6,985 nt of DNA from Thermoplasmata archaeon (GTDB lineage Archaea; Thermoplasmatota; Thermoplasmata; Lutacidiplasmatales; UBA184). Below, in pieces: positions 1 to 5,623 of the stretch; within the stretch, counting starts at the first letter, position 1, and every line of letters starts with the position of its first letter. The translations under genes were made by a program, and so were the position numbers. The notes beneath the pieces are model-generated. The model searched no databases. It worked only from the letters and a program-made list of their open reading frames with translations, and was not told the DNA's origin. The stretch lies in contig JASHVI010000088.1 in assembly GCA_030039525.1 (NCBI GenBank), forward strand, positions 1 through 6,985, read 5' to 3'.

Positions 1-2
1 AG

Positions 3-720
3 CCCGTCGCCATCGCCTTTGACCCCGTCAACGGGCTGTCGTACGTCGCGAACTACGGGTCGAACAACGTCTCGATCCTGAACGACACCGGGGTGGTCGG
101 CGCGGTGGCGGTGGGCGATCTCCCGACCGCCGTCGCCGTGGACACCGCGACCGGAGACGTGTTCGCGGCCAGCTCCCTGAACTCGACCCTCACGGTCCTA
201 TCGGGGGCCTCCGTGCTGCGCACCTTCCCCGTCGGCAACGACTCCGACCCGACGGGCCTCGCCTTCGACCCGAGCACCTCCGGCCTGTTCGTGCTCAACA
301 GCAACTGGGGGAACGTGAGCGAGTACGATCCGAGCTCGGGCGCGCTCGAGGGCTCCTTTCCCGTGGGCGACTATCCGTCCAGCGTGGCCCTGGACCCGAC
401 CACGCAGCAGCTGTTCGTGGCGAACTACTTCACCGACAACGTGAGCGTGTACTCCGCGGTAAGCCCGGCGGCGCCCACGACGGTGCCGGTCGGCGACTAC
501 CCGTACGCGCTCACCTTCGACGCGGCGAATGGACTGGTCTACGTGGCGAACTCGTACGACGCCGACCTCACGGTGATCTCCCCGGCGAACGCGTCGATCG
601 TCGGTACCCTCGCGGTGGGGAGCGAGCCGTACGGGCTCGCGGCCGCCGGCACGCTCGGGTCGCTCTACGTGGCGAACCGGATCTCCGGCACGCTCAGCGT
701 GGTCGTCACGAACTCGAGCG
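3..720 (+). repeat. Six YVTN-type beta-propeller repeats (protein-level)
   Basis: Tandem protein repeats of about 40 residues, each with a core of the form [YF]-V-A-N-x(4-6)-[VL]-[ST]-V followed by a VGDxPxxLAxD-like linker (for example VGDLPTAVAVD, VGDYPSSVALD, VGDYPYALTFD). The fifth and sixth cores start near nucleotides 540 and 663. The second and third copies are the most diverged (FAASSLNSTLTVL, FVLNSNWGNVSEY). The array is cut by the left edge of the window. Confidence 0.8.
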
Positions 721-1634
721 AGGTCCCGGTCCAGTTCGCGGCCTACGGGCTCGCGACGGGGGAGCCGTGGAGCGTGGAGTTTCGGGGCACCGCGCTCAAC
801 ACCACGGGCTCCGTGATCACCTTCGACGCGCCGAACGGGACCGCGACCTACCTCGTGACCGGACCCGAAGGATACTCCGCCTACCCGGCGTCGGGAACGG
901 TCAACGTCACCGGTCGCGGACTCATCGAGCCGATCCAGTTCTTCCCGAGCAGCACCCCGGCCTACTCGGTGGCGTTCCAGGAGACCGGCCTGGCCGAGGG
1001 CACCGGGTGGGGGGTCACCGTCCGCTCCCTCCATCTCACGTCCAACTCGACGGCGGTGACCTTCTACGAGCCCAACGGCTCGTACGGATACACCCTCGAC
1101 GCGATCCCCGGGTACATGCCGTCGGGCCCCGTGGGGTTCCAGGTCCTGGGGGCCAACACCACGGTCGACATCCGTTTCGGCCCCTTCGAGTTCCCCGTCG
1201 AGCTCACCGAGTCCGGACTCCCCGGGGGCACCTCCTGGGGCGTGCAACTGGGTACCTCGCGATTCGAGGGGAGCTCGTTCGAACTGGTGGCGGAGCTGCC
1301 GAACGGCAGCTACCCCGTGACCGTGGAGCCGACCCCGGGATACGCCGGCTCCCTCTCGGAGCAGGTGATCAAGGTCCAAGGGACCGGGGCGAACCTGACC
1401 GTAACCTTCTCCGCCCAAAGCGGCGCCACCCCACCTCCCACGACCCTGTCGGAGCCGGTCCTGATCGCGCTGGTCATCGCGATCCTGGCCGGAGCCGTCG
1501 GGGCGGTCGAACTGGCGCAACGGCGCGGTCGCCGACGCTCCCGGATCGCCGAGGAGGGGACCGGGAGTCGCCCCGGGCGGGAGGACCTCTCCGCGGACCG
1601 CGAAGCGGAGGGCCCGGAAGGCGAGGAGAGCTGA
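3..1634 (+). CDS. Surface-anchored YVTN beta-propeller protein with three ESGLPxGTxW-type repeats (5' partial)
   Basis: The reading frame is open to the window edge, so the N-terminus and any signal peptide lie upstream; 543 residues are visible. Residues 1-240 carry six repeats of about 40 residues with cores such as YVANYGSNNVSIL (from residue 14), FVANYFTDNVSVY and YVANSYDADLTVI, typical of YVTN/YncE-like beta-propellers; a further blade is probably off the window. Residues 242-480 hold three beta-rich units of about 75-80 residues opening with QFAAYGLATGEPW, FQETGLAEGTGW and LTESGLPGGTSW, a repeat type I associate with Thermoplasmata surface proteins. Residues about 485-504 (PVLIALVIAILAGAVGAVEL) form one transmembrane helix, followed by an Arg-rich stop-transfer stretch and an acidic tail ending EGEES. 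Many N-X-S/T sequons suggest glycosylation. Inferred role: extracellular binding or adhesion; the ligand is unknown and no catalytic motif is seen. An internal GTG at 93 is in frame but has no promoter and should not be taken as the start. Confidence 0.88.
   Translation, partial: PVAIAFDPVNGLSYVANYGSNNVSILNDTGVVGAVAVGDLPTAVAVDTATGDVFAASSLNSTLTVLSGASVLRTFPVGNDSDPTGLAFDPSTSGLFVLNSNWGNVSEYDPSSGALEGSFPVGDYPSSVALDPTTQQLFVANYFTDNVSVYSAVSPAAPTTVPVGDYPYALTFDAANGLVYVANSYDADLTVISPANASIVGTLAVGSEPYGLAAAGTLGSLYVANRISGTLSVVVTNSSEVPVQFAAYGLATGEPWSVEFRGTALNTTGSVITFDAPNGTATYLVTGPEGYSAYPASGTVNVTGRGLIEPIQFFPSSTPAYSVAFQETGLAEGTGWGVTVRSLHLTSNSTAVTFYEPNGSYGYTLDAIPGYMPSGPVGFQVLGANTTVDIRFGPFEFPVELTESGLPGGTSWGVQLGTSRFEGSSFELVAELPNGSYPVTVEPTPGYAGSLSEQVIKVQGTGANLTVTFSAQSGATPPPTTLSEPVLIALVIAILAGAVGAVELAQRRGRRRSRIAEEGTGSRPGREDLSADREAEGPEGEES
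727..1430 (+). repeat. Three tandem ESGLPxGTxW-type beta-domain repeats (protein-level)
   Basis: Three consecutive units start near nucleotides 727, 963 and 1191. Each opens with a strand ending in a GLxxGxxW signature and later has a PNG(T/S)Y turn followed by a P-G-Y segment (PNGTATYLVTGPEGY, PNGSYGYTLDAIPGY, PNGSYPVTVEPTPGY). The regular spacing suggests small immunoglobulin-like stalk domains between the propeller and the membrane anchor. The fold is inferred from the pattern only. Confidence 0.7.
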
Positions 1635-1667
1635 ACCGTCCCTTCTGAGCTCGCGACCGCGCGGAGA

Positions 1668-1681
1668 CCCGGGCGACCGGG
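1668..1681 (+). other. Short hairpin with GCGA tetraloop after the first gene
   Basis: CCCGG (1668-1672) and CCGGG (1677-1681) pair around GCGA, a GNRA-type tetraloop, 33 nt after the stop at 1634. No T-tract follows, so termination is only a guess; five G/C pairs can arise by chance at this composition. Confidence 0.2.
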
Positions 1682-1711
1682 CCCGAGGGGATCCGATCGC
1701 CGGAACGAAGG

Positions 1712-1741
1712 GGTCCCGGGTTCGAGTCGAGGCCGGGGACC
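1712..1741 (+). other. GC-rich stem-loop in the first intergenic gap
   Basis: GGTCCCGG (1712-1719) pairs with CC plus GGGACC (1733-1734 and 1736-1741), leaving one bulged G at 1735 and a 13-nt loop that includes TTCGAGT. The loop resembles a tRNA T-loop, but no cloverleaf can be built around it. It could be a transcript-end structure for the first gene; no T-tract is present. The rest of the 1635-2010 gap shows only arginine/proline-rich shadow frames and nothing else I can support. Confidence 0.25.
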
Positions 1742-2018
1742 AGGACCGAGCCCTTGGGGCCGGTCCAGGCTCCTGTGCGCTTCACCCGTCCGGGTGTGGT
1801 CAGCGCTCGCCGGGCACGGGGCCCTTGCCTCGTTCCGACGCGGGGGTCGGACACCTCGTCCGAGGGGCGATACATCGACCCCGTTCTCCCGTCGCCCACG
1901 ACCCGAGAGACCTGGAGATCGGCGAGGCCGTGGCGAGGGTCGCCGCCGACGGGCGCCCCGGGGCTCGGCCCTCGCCCGGGTGCCTTGCGAGCCGCCCTCG
2001 ACTGAGATGCTCCCGACA

Positions 2019-2027
2019 GCTTTTAGC
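2019..2027 (+). promoter_or_regulatory. TATA-like promoter box of the secreted-protein gene
   Basis: GCTTTTAGC is a rare AT-rich island in very GC-rich DNA. Its centre lies about 25 nt before GTG 2046 and 38 nt before GTG 2061. An archaeal TATA box about 25 nt upstream of the transcription start would place the 5' end near 2048, giving a leader of about 13 nt before GTG 2061. The same CTTTTAG heptamer occurs twice before the antitoxin gene. Confidence 0.5.
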
Positions 2028-2060
2028 GAGACGTTCTGCGGAACGGTGAGGAGCTCGAAG

Positions 2061-2834
2061 GTGGCGCGTCGGTGGAACTCGGTCCTCGGATCGTTGGGCG
2101 TTCCCGGCATCGCCGTCTTCTCGGTCGTCCTCCTGTCGGCCAGCGCGTTCGCGGCGCCCACCGCCACCCGCACCGTGTGGGGCCCGCCCTTCTCGTCGTC
2201 TCACGTCTTCCTCTCTCCCCTCAACGCCAGCGTCACCGGGTGCACGACCGGGATCTCCGGGGGACCGTTCACGGACGGGGGTACCCCGTCGGCCGGCGCC
2301 TTCTCCCTGAACATCTCCGATGAGGCCACGCGGTACCGGGCAGGGTGCGGAGGCTCGGGGTTGAGCTCGTTCGGTTTCGAGATGCAGGCGGGCGTCGGGA
2401 ACCTGAGCTTCACGGTCCCCGCGGCGGGGGTCTACAACATCTCGGCGCTCTGGTCAGGGAAGCTGCAGGGGCTCGTGGAACTCCACGAGAGCCGGTCGCA
2501 CCGGCTCCCCAACACCCTGGCCGGATTCACGGTCTGGGAGTTCGTGGACGTCTCGTACGTCCGGAACCAGACGGCGGTGGGGAACTGGTCCTGGGTCATT
2601 CCTCACAGCGGTTTCCCGTACCTTCCCGGCGTCTACCACCCCGTGGTTCGCCTCGACCGATCGGGGCCGATCCGCGTCACCCTGCAGCCGTCGACCCGAT
2701 ACTCGATCCGCGTGGGGTTGCAAGTGAACGTGGGCGGAGATGCGGGTGGTCGGACGAGCCCGAAGTCGGTGTACGCGTACGTCTGGCTGAGATCCGTGAC
2801 GCCGCTCCGGCTGCTGTCGGTGCGCGTCAACTGA
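2061..2834 (+). CDS. Secreted beta-rich protein of unknown family
   Basis: I do not recognise the family. The frame encodes 257 residues from GTG 2061. The N-terminus VARRWNSVLGSLGVPG is followed by the hydrophobic stretch IAVFSVVLLSASAFA and a plausible cleavage before APTAT, so export by Sec is likely. The mature part is rich in Ser, Gly, Val and Tyr with several N-X-S/T sequons (NAS, NIS, NLS, NQT, NWS), two cysteines (in GCTTG and AGCGG) that could form a disulfide, and alternating strand-like segments suggesting a beta-sandwich. It ends at LRLLSVRVN with no C-terminal membrane anchor, unlike the genes on either side. Start choice: ATG 2007 is in frame but lies before the TATA-like box at 2019-2027 and would not be on the transcript. 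GTG 2061 has GGTGAGGAG (2045-2053) upstream; GTG 2046 is an alternative. Confidence 0.75.
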   Translation: MARRWNSVLGSLGVPGIAVFSVVLLSASAFAAPTATRTVWGPPFSSSHVFLSPLNASVTGCTTGISGGPFTDGGTPSAGAFSLNISDEATRYRAGCGGSGLSSFGFEMQAGVGNLSFTVPAAGVYNISALWSGKLQGLVELHESRSHRLPNTLAGFTVWEFVDVSYVRNQTAVGNWSWVIPHSGFPYLPGVYHPVVRLDRSGPIRVTLQPSTRYSIRVGLQVNVGGDAGGRTSPKSVYAYVWLRSVTPLRLLSVRVN

Positions 2835-2844
2835 CCGGGGCTCG

Positions 2845-2858
2845 GACCCACCAGGGTC
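2845..2858 (+). other. Hairpin just after the secreted-protein gene
   Basis: GACCC (2845-2849) and GGGTC (2854-2858) pair perfectly around ACCA, 10 nt after the stop codon. It may help end the transcript, but there is no T-run behind it. Confidence 0.25.
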
Positions 2859-3120
2859 GGGCCTCGCGCCTCTCCGCCCGCTCCGATAGGGCGGTGGCTG
2901 CGCCAGCGGCCGGTCGATGCACGCCCGACGGGCGACAGGGCTCGGCCGTCCGCTCGCCGATCTCTCGAGCGGGGTGGACGCCGAGGCGCCCGACACGACC
3001 TGTGCGAGCGGGGAGGGCCGTGCAACGACCGTCACAACGGGCCGGCGAGCGAGCGCCCTCTGGCTGCCCGGAAGCGCTGAGGGCGGGACCCATGAGGGGG
3101 CCCGGTGACACGGTTGCTGG

Positions 3121-3217
3121 GGCGCCGCGACGGGCCAGCCGGTGCTTCCACGAGGGACCCGAGGGCCGGCCACCCTCGGGGACGTAGCACCCGTCGAGCC
3201 GGCCAACGCCTGGCGCC
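3121..3217. other. Nested inverted-repeat structure in the 571-nt gap
   Basis: Four pairs of complementary arms are nested around one centre. From outside in: GGCGCC (3121-3126) with GGCGCC (3212-3217); CGACGGG (3128-3134) with CCCGTCG (3190-3196); TGCT (3143-3146) with AGCA (3186-3189); CCCGAGGG (3158-3165) with CCCTCGGG (3173-3180), leaving a 7-nt loop. The region holds no credible gene. It could be a structured RNA or a transcript-end element, or chance folding in GC-rich DNA. Elsewhere in 2835-3360 I see only shadow frames with Pro/Arg/Gly-biased translations. Confidence 0.3.
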
Positions 3218-3360
3218 TTCGGCTTCCCGAGCGGACCGCGCGGCGGCGGGAGCGGAGCGTTGGGAGTCGGTCGCGTCCGCGCCTCGCACCGGTCCGGGGG
3301 CTCGGGTCGTTCAGAACGAGCGGGCCCCCCCGGGGGAGGGGCTTGGGGCAGGGTGGGAAC

Positions 3361-3370
3361 CGCTAAAATC
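3361..3370 (+). promoter_or_regulatory. TATA-like promoter box of the kelch gene
   Basis: CGCTAAAATC is the only AT-rich stretch in the end of this gap and is preceded by GGGAAC, which could act as a BRE-like element. Its centre is 40 nt before ATG 3406, which predicts transcription starting near 3390 with a short leader. GGGGAG (3399-3404) sits too close to the ATG to be a good Shine-Dalgarno site. Confidence 0.45.
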
Positions 3371-3405
3371 ACCGGCGACAGCCGCTACGTGCCGGCCCGG
3401 GGAGC

Positions 3406-5274
3406 ATGGCGTCTCGTCCGCGAATTGGCCACACGCCGAGCGGGGCCTTCCGGCGCTTCCGGGTGACCGGGCCCTTGATGGCCGTCGCCCTCACCGTCCT
3501 GCTCGTAAGCGGCGCGGCAACCCCCGCGGTGGACCCGATCCATCGCGGGGCCGCGCCGATCGGCCTCCTACGGAACGGCTCGATCTCCGAGGGGCGGGAA
3601 GCTCCTCGCCCGGCCGCTGAGGCCACCCCGGCGTGGTACGCGCTCACGGAGAACCGGAGCCCGAGCGCGAACTACGCGGCCGCGACGGCGTACGACGCAG
3701 CCGACGGGTACACGCTGCTCTACGGCGGGTGCATTCCCGGGGGACTGGACAACCTGTTCTGCGTTCCTTCGAATCAAACGTGGGCGCTCGAGGCGGGAGA
3801 GTGGACCCCCATCAATTCGACGCTGGTCCCGCCGGCGCTGTCCACGGAGGCCATGGCCTGGGACCCGGTCGACGGCTACGTGCTGATGGTCGGAGGAGTG
3901 GGCTCGAGCCCGCTCGGCGTGCCGGACACGTGGAGCTACCTCCATGGCGAGTGGACGAACCGCTCCACGGCCTCGGGGCCCCCGTCCACCGAGTCCAGCG
4001 CCCTCGTGTACGACCCGGAGCTGTCGGCGATGCTGTACTACGGCGGGTCCTGCAACGTTACGTGGACCTACCGGGCGGGGCTGTGGACCCACCTCAACCT
4101 CTCGGAGGACGCCTGTCCGGGGCCGGCGTCGGTCGAGATGGCGTACGACCCCCCCGAGCAGGAGGTCGTCCTCTTCGGGGGAGGCGGACTGGGCGAGCCC
4201 TTGGGCACGTGGGCGTTCGCGAACGGCTCGTGGACGAACATCACGGGCAGCGTGCAGGGCTCTCCGCCGCCGAACGTCTTTGGGACCATGGCGTACGATC
4301 CCCTCGACGGCTACCTGGTCCTCTACGGCGGCGCCAGCGCCGAACTGCTCCCGACCTATTACACGACGACCTGGAGCTTTTCCGGGGACCGCTGGACCAA
4401 CCTCACCGGAGCGGCCGGGCTCGGGGCCGATCCGACCTACGGTTCAGCGGTCTTCGACCCCGGGGAGGGTGACCTCATCCTGTACGGCGGGCACGCCTTC
4501 GGCGGAGTCGGCGGCAACAGCTGGGCGTACGGAGAGCCACCGCTCCAGGCCCAGTGGACCGGCCCGAACCCGCTGCGGACGGATGTCGGAGCAGCGACGT
4601 CGATACGGTTCTCCCTCTCCGGAGGAGGGACCGGGACCACGGCGTCGCTCTCGGGCGCCCCCACCTCCGGCACCTGCACGTCGGCGAGCCGGTCCGGCGG
4701 GACTTTCGGAAGCAGTTGCACTTTCTCCGCGGTGGGAGACCAGACGTTCGGCGGGACGGTCAAGGACGATCGCGCCAACGGGACGTCGCTCCCGAACCTC
4801 ACCGTAGAGGTCGGACCCGTGCTGACGGTCGGACTCGTGGGAGCCACCAGCGTGGGAAGCGGCGCGAGGCTCTCGCTCGACATTCGGGTCGCCGGTGGTT
4901 GGCCTCCCTATACGCTGCAGGCCTCGAGTCTTCCCTCGGGCTGCACCGGATTGAACGGTACCTGGCTGAACTGCACCCCGAGCGGATCGGGCACCTACGC
5001 CCTGAGCGTCGCCGTGACCGATGCCGCCCACGTTACGAGCTACGCGAACGCGACGATCCACACCGGGGTCTCCGCGCTCCTGCCCGGGGGCACTTCGACC
5101 TTGATCGTCGTCCTCCTCGTCACCGTGGTCGCGGTCGTGTTGGCGGCGGTGGTCCTGACCCGCCGGAAGCGAGGTCGCCAGAGCAGCGCCTCGGCGCCGG
5201 CGGAGCCGACTCCGATGGATCCGGGAGATCCGGAGTTCCGAGAGCCGGATCCCGACGAATCGCCGCCGGAGTGA
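3406..5274 (+). CDS. Kelch-type beta-propeller surface protein with C-terminal membrane anchor
   Basis: 622 residues. The basic N-terminus (RRFRV) and GPLMAVALTVLLVSGAATPA at about residues 22-42 form a signal peptide. Residues about 85-378 contain six kelch-like blades of 45-55 residues, each with an [AS]-x(2-3)-[YFW]-D strand, a following YGG or FGG/VGG, and a W-x-[FYL]...W-T pair (for example MAYDPLDGYLVLYGG then TWSFSGDRWTNLTG); six blades would close one propeller. Residues about 379-560 are Gly/Ser/Thr-rich beta domains with two cysteine pairs (CTSASRSGGTFGSSC and CTGLNGTWLNC) that look like disulfides. STLIVVLLVTVVAVVLAAVVL (564-586) is the anchor, followed by TRRKRGR and an acidic Pro-rich tail. 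N-X-S/T sequons are frequent. Inferred role: extracellular binding or carbohydrate recognition; no catalytic residues are identified. ATG 3478 within the hydrophobic stretch would lose the basic n-region, so 3406 is preferred. Confidence 0.87.
   Translation: MASRPRIGHTPSGAFRRFRVTGPLMAVALTVLLVSGAATPAVDPIHRGAAPIGLLRNGSISEGREAPRPAAEATPAWYALTENRSPSANYAAATAYDAADGYTLLYGGCIPGGLDNLFCVPSNQTWALEAGEWTPINSTLVPPALSTEAMAWDPVDGYVLMVGGVGSSPLGVPDTWSYLHGEWTNRSTASGPPSTESSALVYDPELSAMLYYGGSCNVTWTYRAGLWTHLNLSEDACPGPASVEMAYDPPEQEVVLFGGGGLGEPLGTWAFANGSWTNITGSVQGSPPPNVFGTMAYDPLDGYLVLYGGASAELLPTYYTTTWSFSGDRWTNLTGAAGLGADPTYGSAVFDPGEGDLILYGGHAFGGVGGNSWAYGEPPLQAQWTGPNPLRTDVGAATSIRFSLSGGGTGTTASLSGAPTSGTCTSASRSGGTFGSSCTFSAVGDQTFGGTVKDDRANGTSLPNLTVEVGPVLTVGLVGATSVGSGARLSLDIRVAGGWPPYTLQASSLPSGCTGLNGTWLNCTPSGSGTYALSVAVTDAAHVTSYANATIHTGVSALLPGGTSTLIVVLLVTVVAVVLAAVVLTRRKRGRQSSASAPAEPTPMDPGDPEFREPDPDESPPE
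3660..4540 (+). repeat. Six kelch-like propeller blades (protein-level)
   Basis: Six consecutive copies have hallmark cores AYDAADGYTLLYGG, AWDPVDGYVLMVGG, VYDPELSAMLYYGG, AYDPPEQEVVLFGG, AYDPLDGYLVLYGG and VFDPGEGDLILYGG. Each is followed by a Trp-containing strand. The copies differ enough that this is an old protein-level array rather than a recent DNA duplication. Confidence 0.8.
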
Positions 5275-5304
5275 GCCGCCCTCCGGGAAATCGACGAGGA
5301 TGAC

Positions 5305-5320
5305 GGCCGGCGCGCCGGCC
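5305..5320. repeat. 16-bp perfect palindrome
   Basis: GGCCGGCGCGCCGGCC reads identically on both strands and begins 31 nt after the stop of the kelch gene. As RNA it could fold into a 6-bp stem with a CGCG loop. Function is unknown; it may be a transcript-end hairpin or a protein-binding site. The remainder of 5275-5580 shows nothing I can support. Confidence 0.4.
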
Positions 5321-5584
5321 CGGATCGAATCGGGGACAGGCCCCCGCTGATCCCCGGCCGATGGGAGGCGATGCGCCCCGCACACCCCTCCAGAGCAGGG
5401 AGTCGAGCCGGTCCCCGGGCCGGGAGAAAATCTTGCGCCGGGACGAACGAGCCTCGCTTCTGCGGTGTCGCGGATGTTGCCCTGGTGCGACGTCCCGGCC
5501 GTTCGTCCATTCGCCCTCGGAGGGTCTGCCTCGCGGGTCTCCCCCCTCCAGCCCGGAGCGGCCGAGGTCCCGCCTCGCTCGAAG

Positions 5585-5598
5585 GCTTTTAGTATAAT
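5585..5598 (+). promoter_or_regulatory. TATA-box promoter of the antitoxin gene
   Basis: The segment GCTTTTAGTATAAT is strongly AT-rich against GC-rich flanks. The centre of TTTTAGTA (5587-5594) lies about 24 nt before ATG 5614, the spacing expected when transcription begins at or next to the start codon. No Shine-Dalgarno sequence precedes the ATG, which supports a leaderless transcript. Confidence 0.6.
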
Positions 5599-5604
5599 GA
5601 CAAC

Positions 5605-5623
5605 TTTTAGCATATGCTGAAAA
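5605..5623. promoter_or_regulatory. Candidate autoregulatory operator: near-palindrome over the start codon
   Basis: TTTTAGCATATGCTGAAAA is a palindrome apart from one extra G at 5619. The core AGCATATGCT (5609-5618) is perfect and contains the ATG at 5614. Its position just downstream of the TATA box would let a bound repressor block initiation. AbiEi-family antitoxins are known to repress their own operons through inverted repeats in the promoter, and the gene that starts here encodes a winged-helix protein. Confidence 0.5.

Noticed and set aside
198..1520. 440-codon open frame on the minus strand opposite the first gene
   Set aside because: Its translation is Arg/Gly/Val/His-rich with no domain, and it mirrors the plus-strand gene with clear propeller repeats; long antisense frames are expected in GC-rich coding DNA.
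1690..1745. tRNA gene suggested by GGGTTCGAGTC and a following GGGGACCA
   Set aside because: The T-stem pairs at only three of five positions and no matching 5' acceptor, D-arm or anticodon arm is found upstream.
1794..2060. N-terminal extension of the secreted-protein gene (in-frame starts at 1794 and 2007)
   Set aside because: The extension is Arg/Pro-rich, lies before the TATA-like box at 2019-2027 and would bury the signal peptide inside the protein.
2827..3372. Minus-strand frame of 181 codons in the 571-nt gap
   Set aside because: Pro/Arg/Gly-rich translation without domain or convincing promoter; overlapping frames on both strands are equally open, which points to composition rather than coding.
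3105..3620. Plus-strand frame of 171 codons running into the kelch gene in another frame
   Set aside because: No recognisable domain, Arg/Ala/Gly-biased, and it conflicts with the well-supported signal peptide of the kelch protein.
4444..5613. 389-codon minus-strand frame antisense to the kelch gene and the following gap
   Set aside because: Low-complexity Arg/Gly/Ala translation with no motif; the plus-strand frame has a signal peptide, six kelch blades and an anchor.
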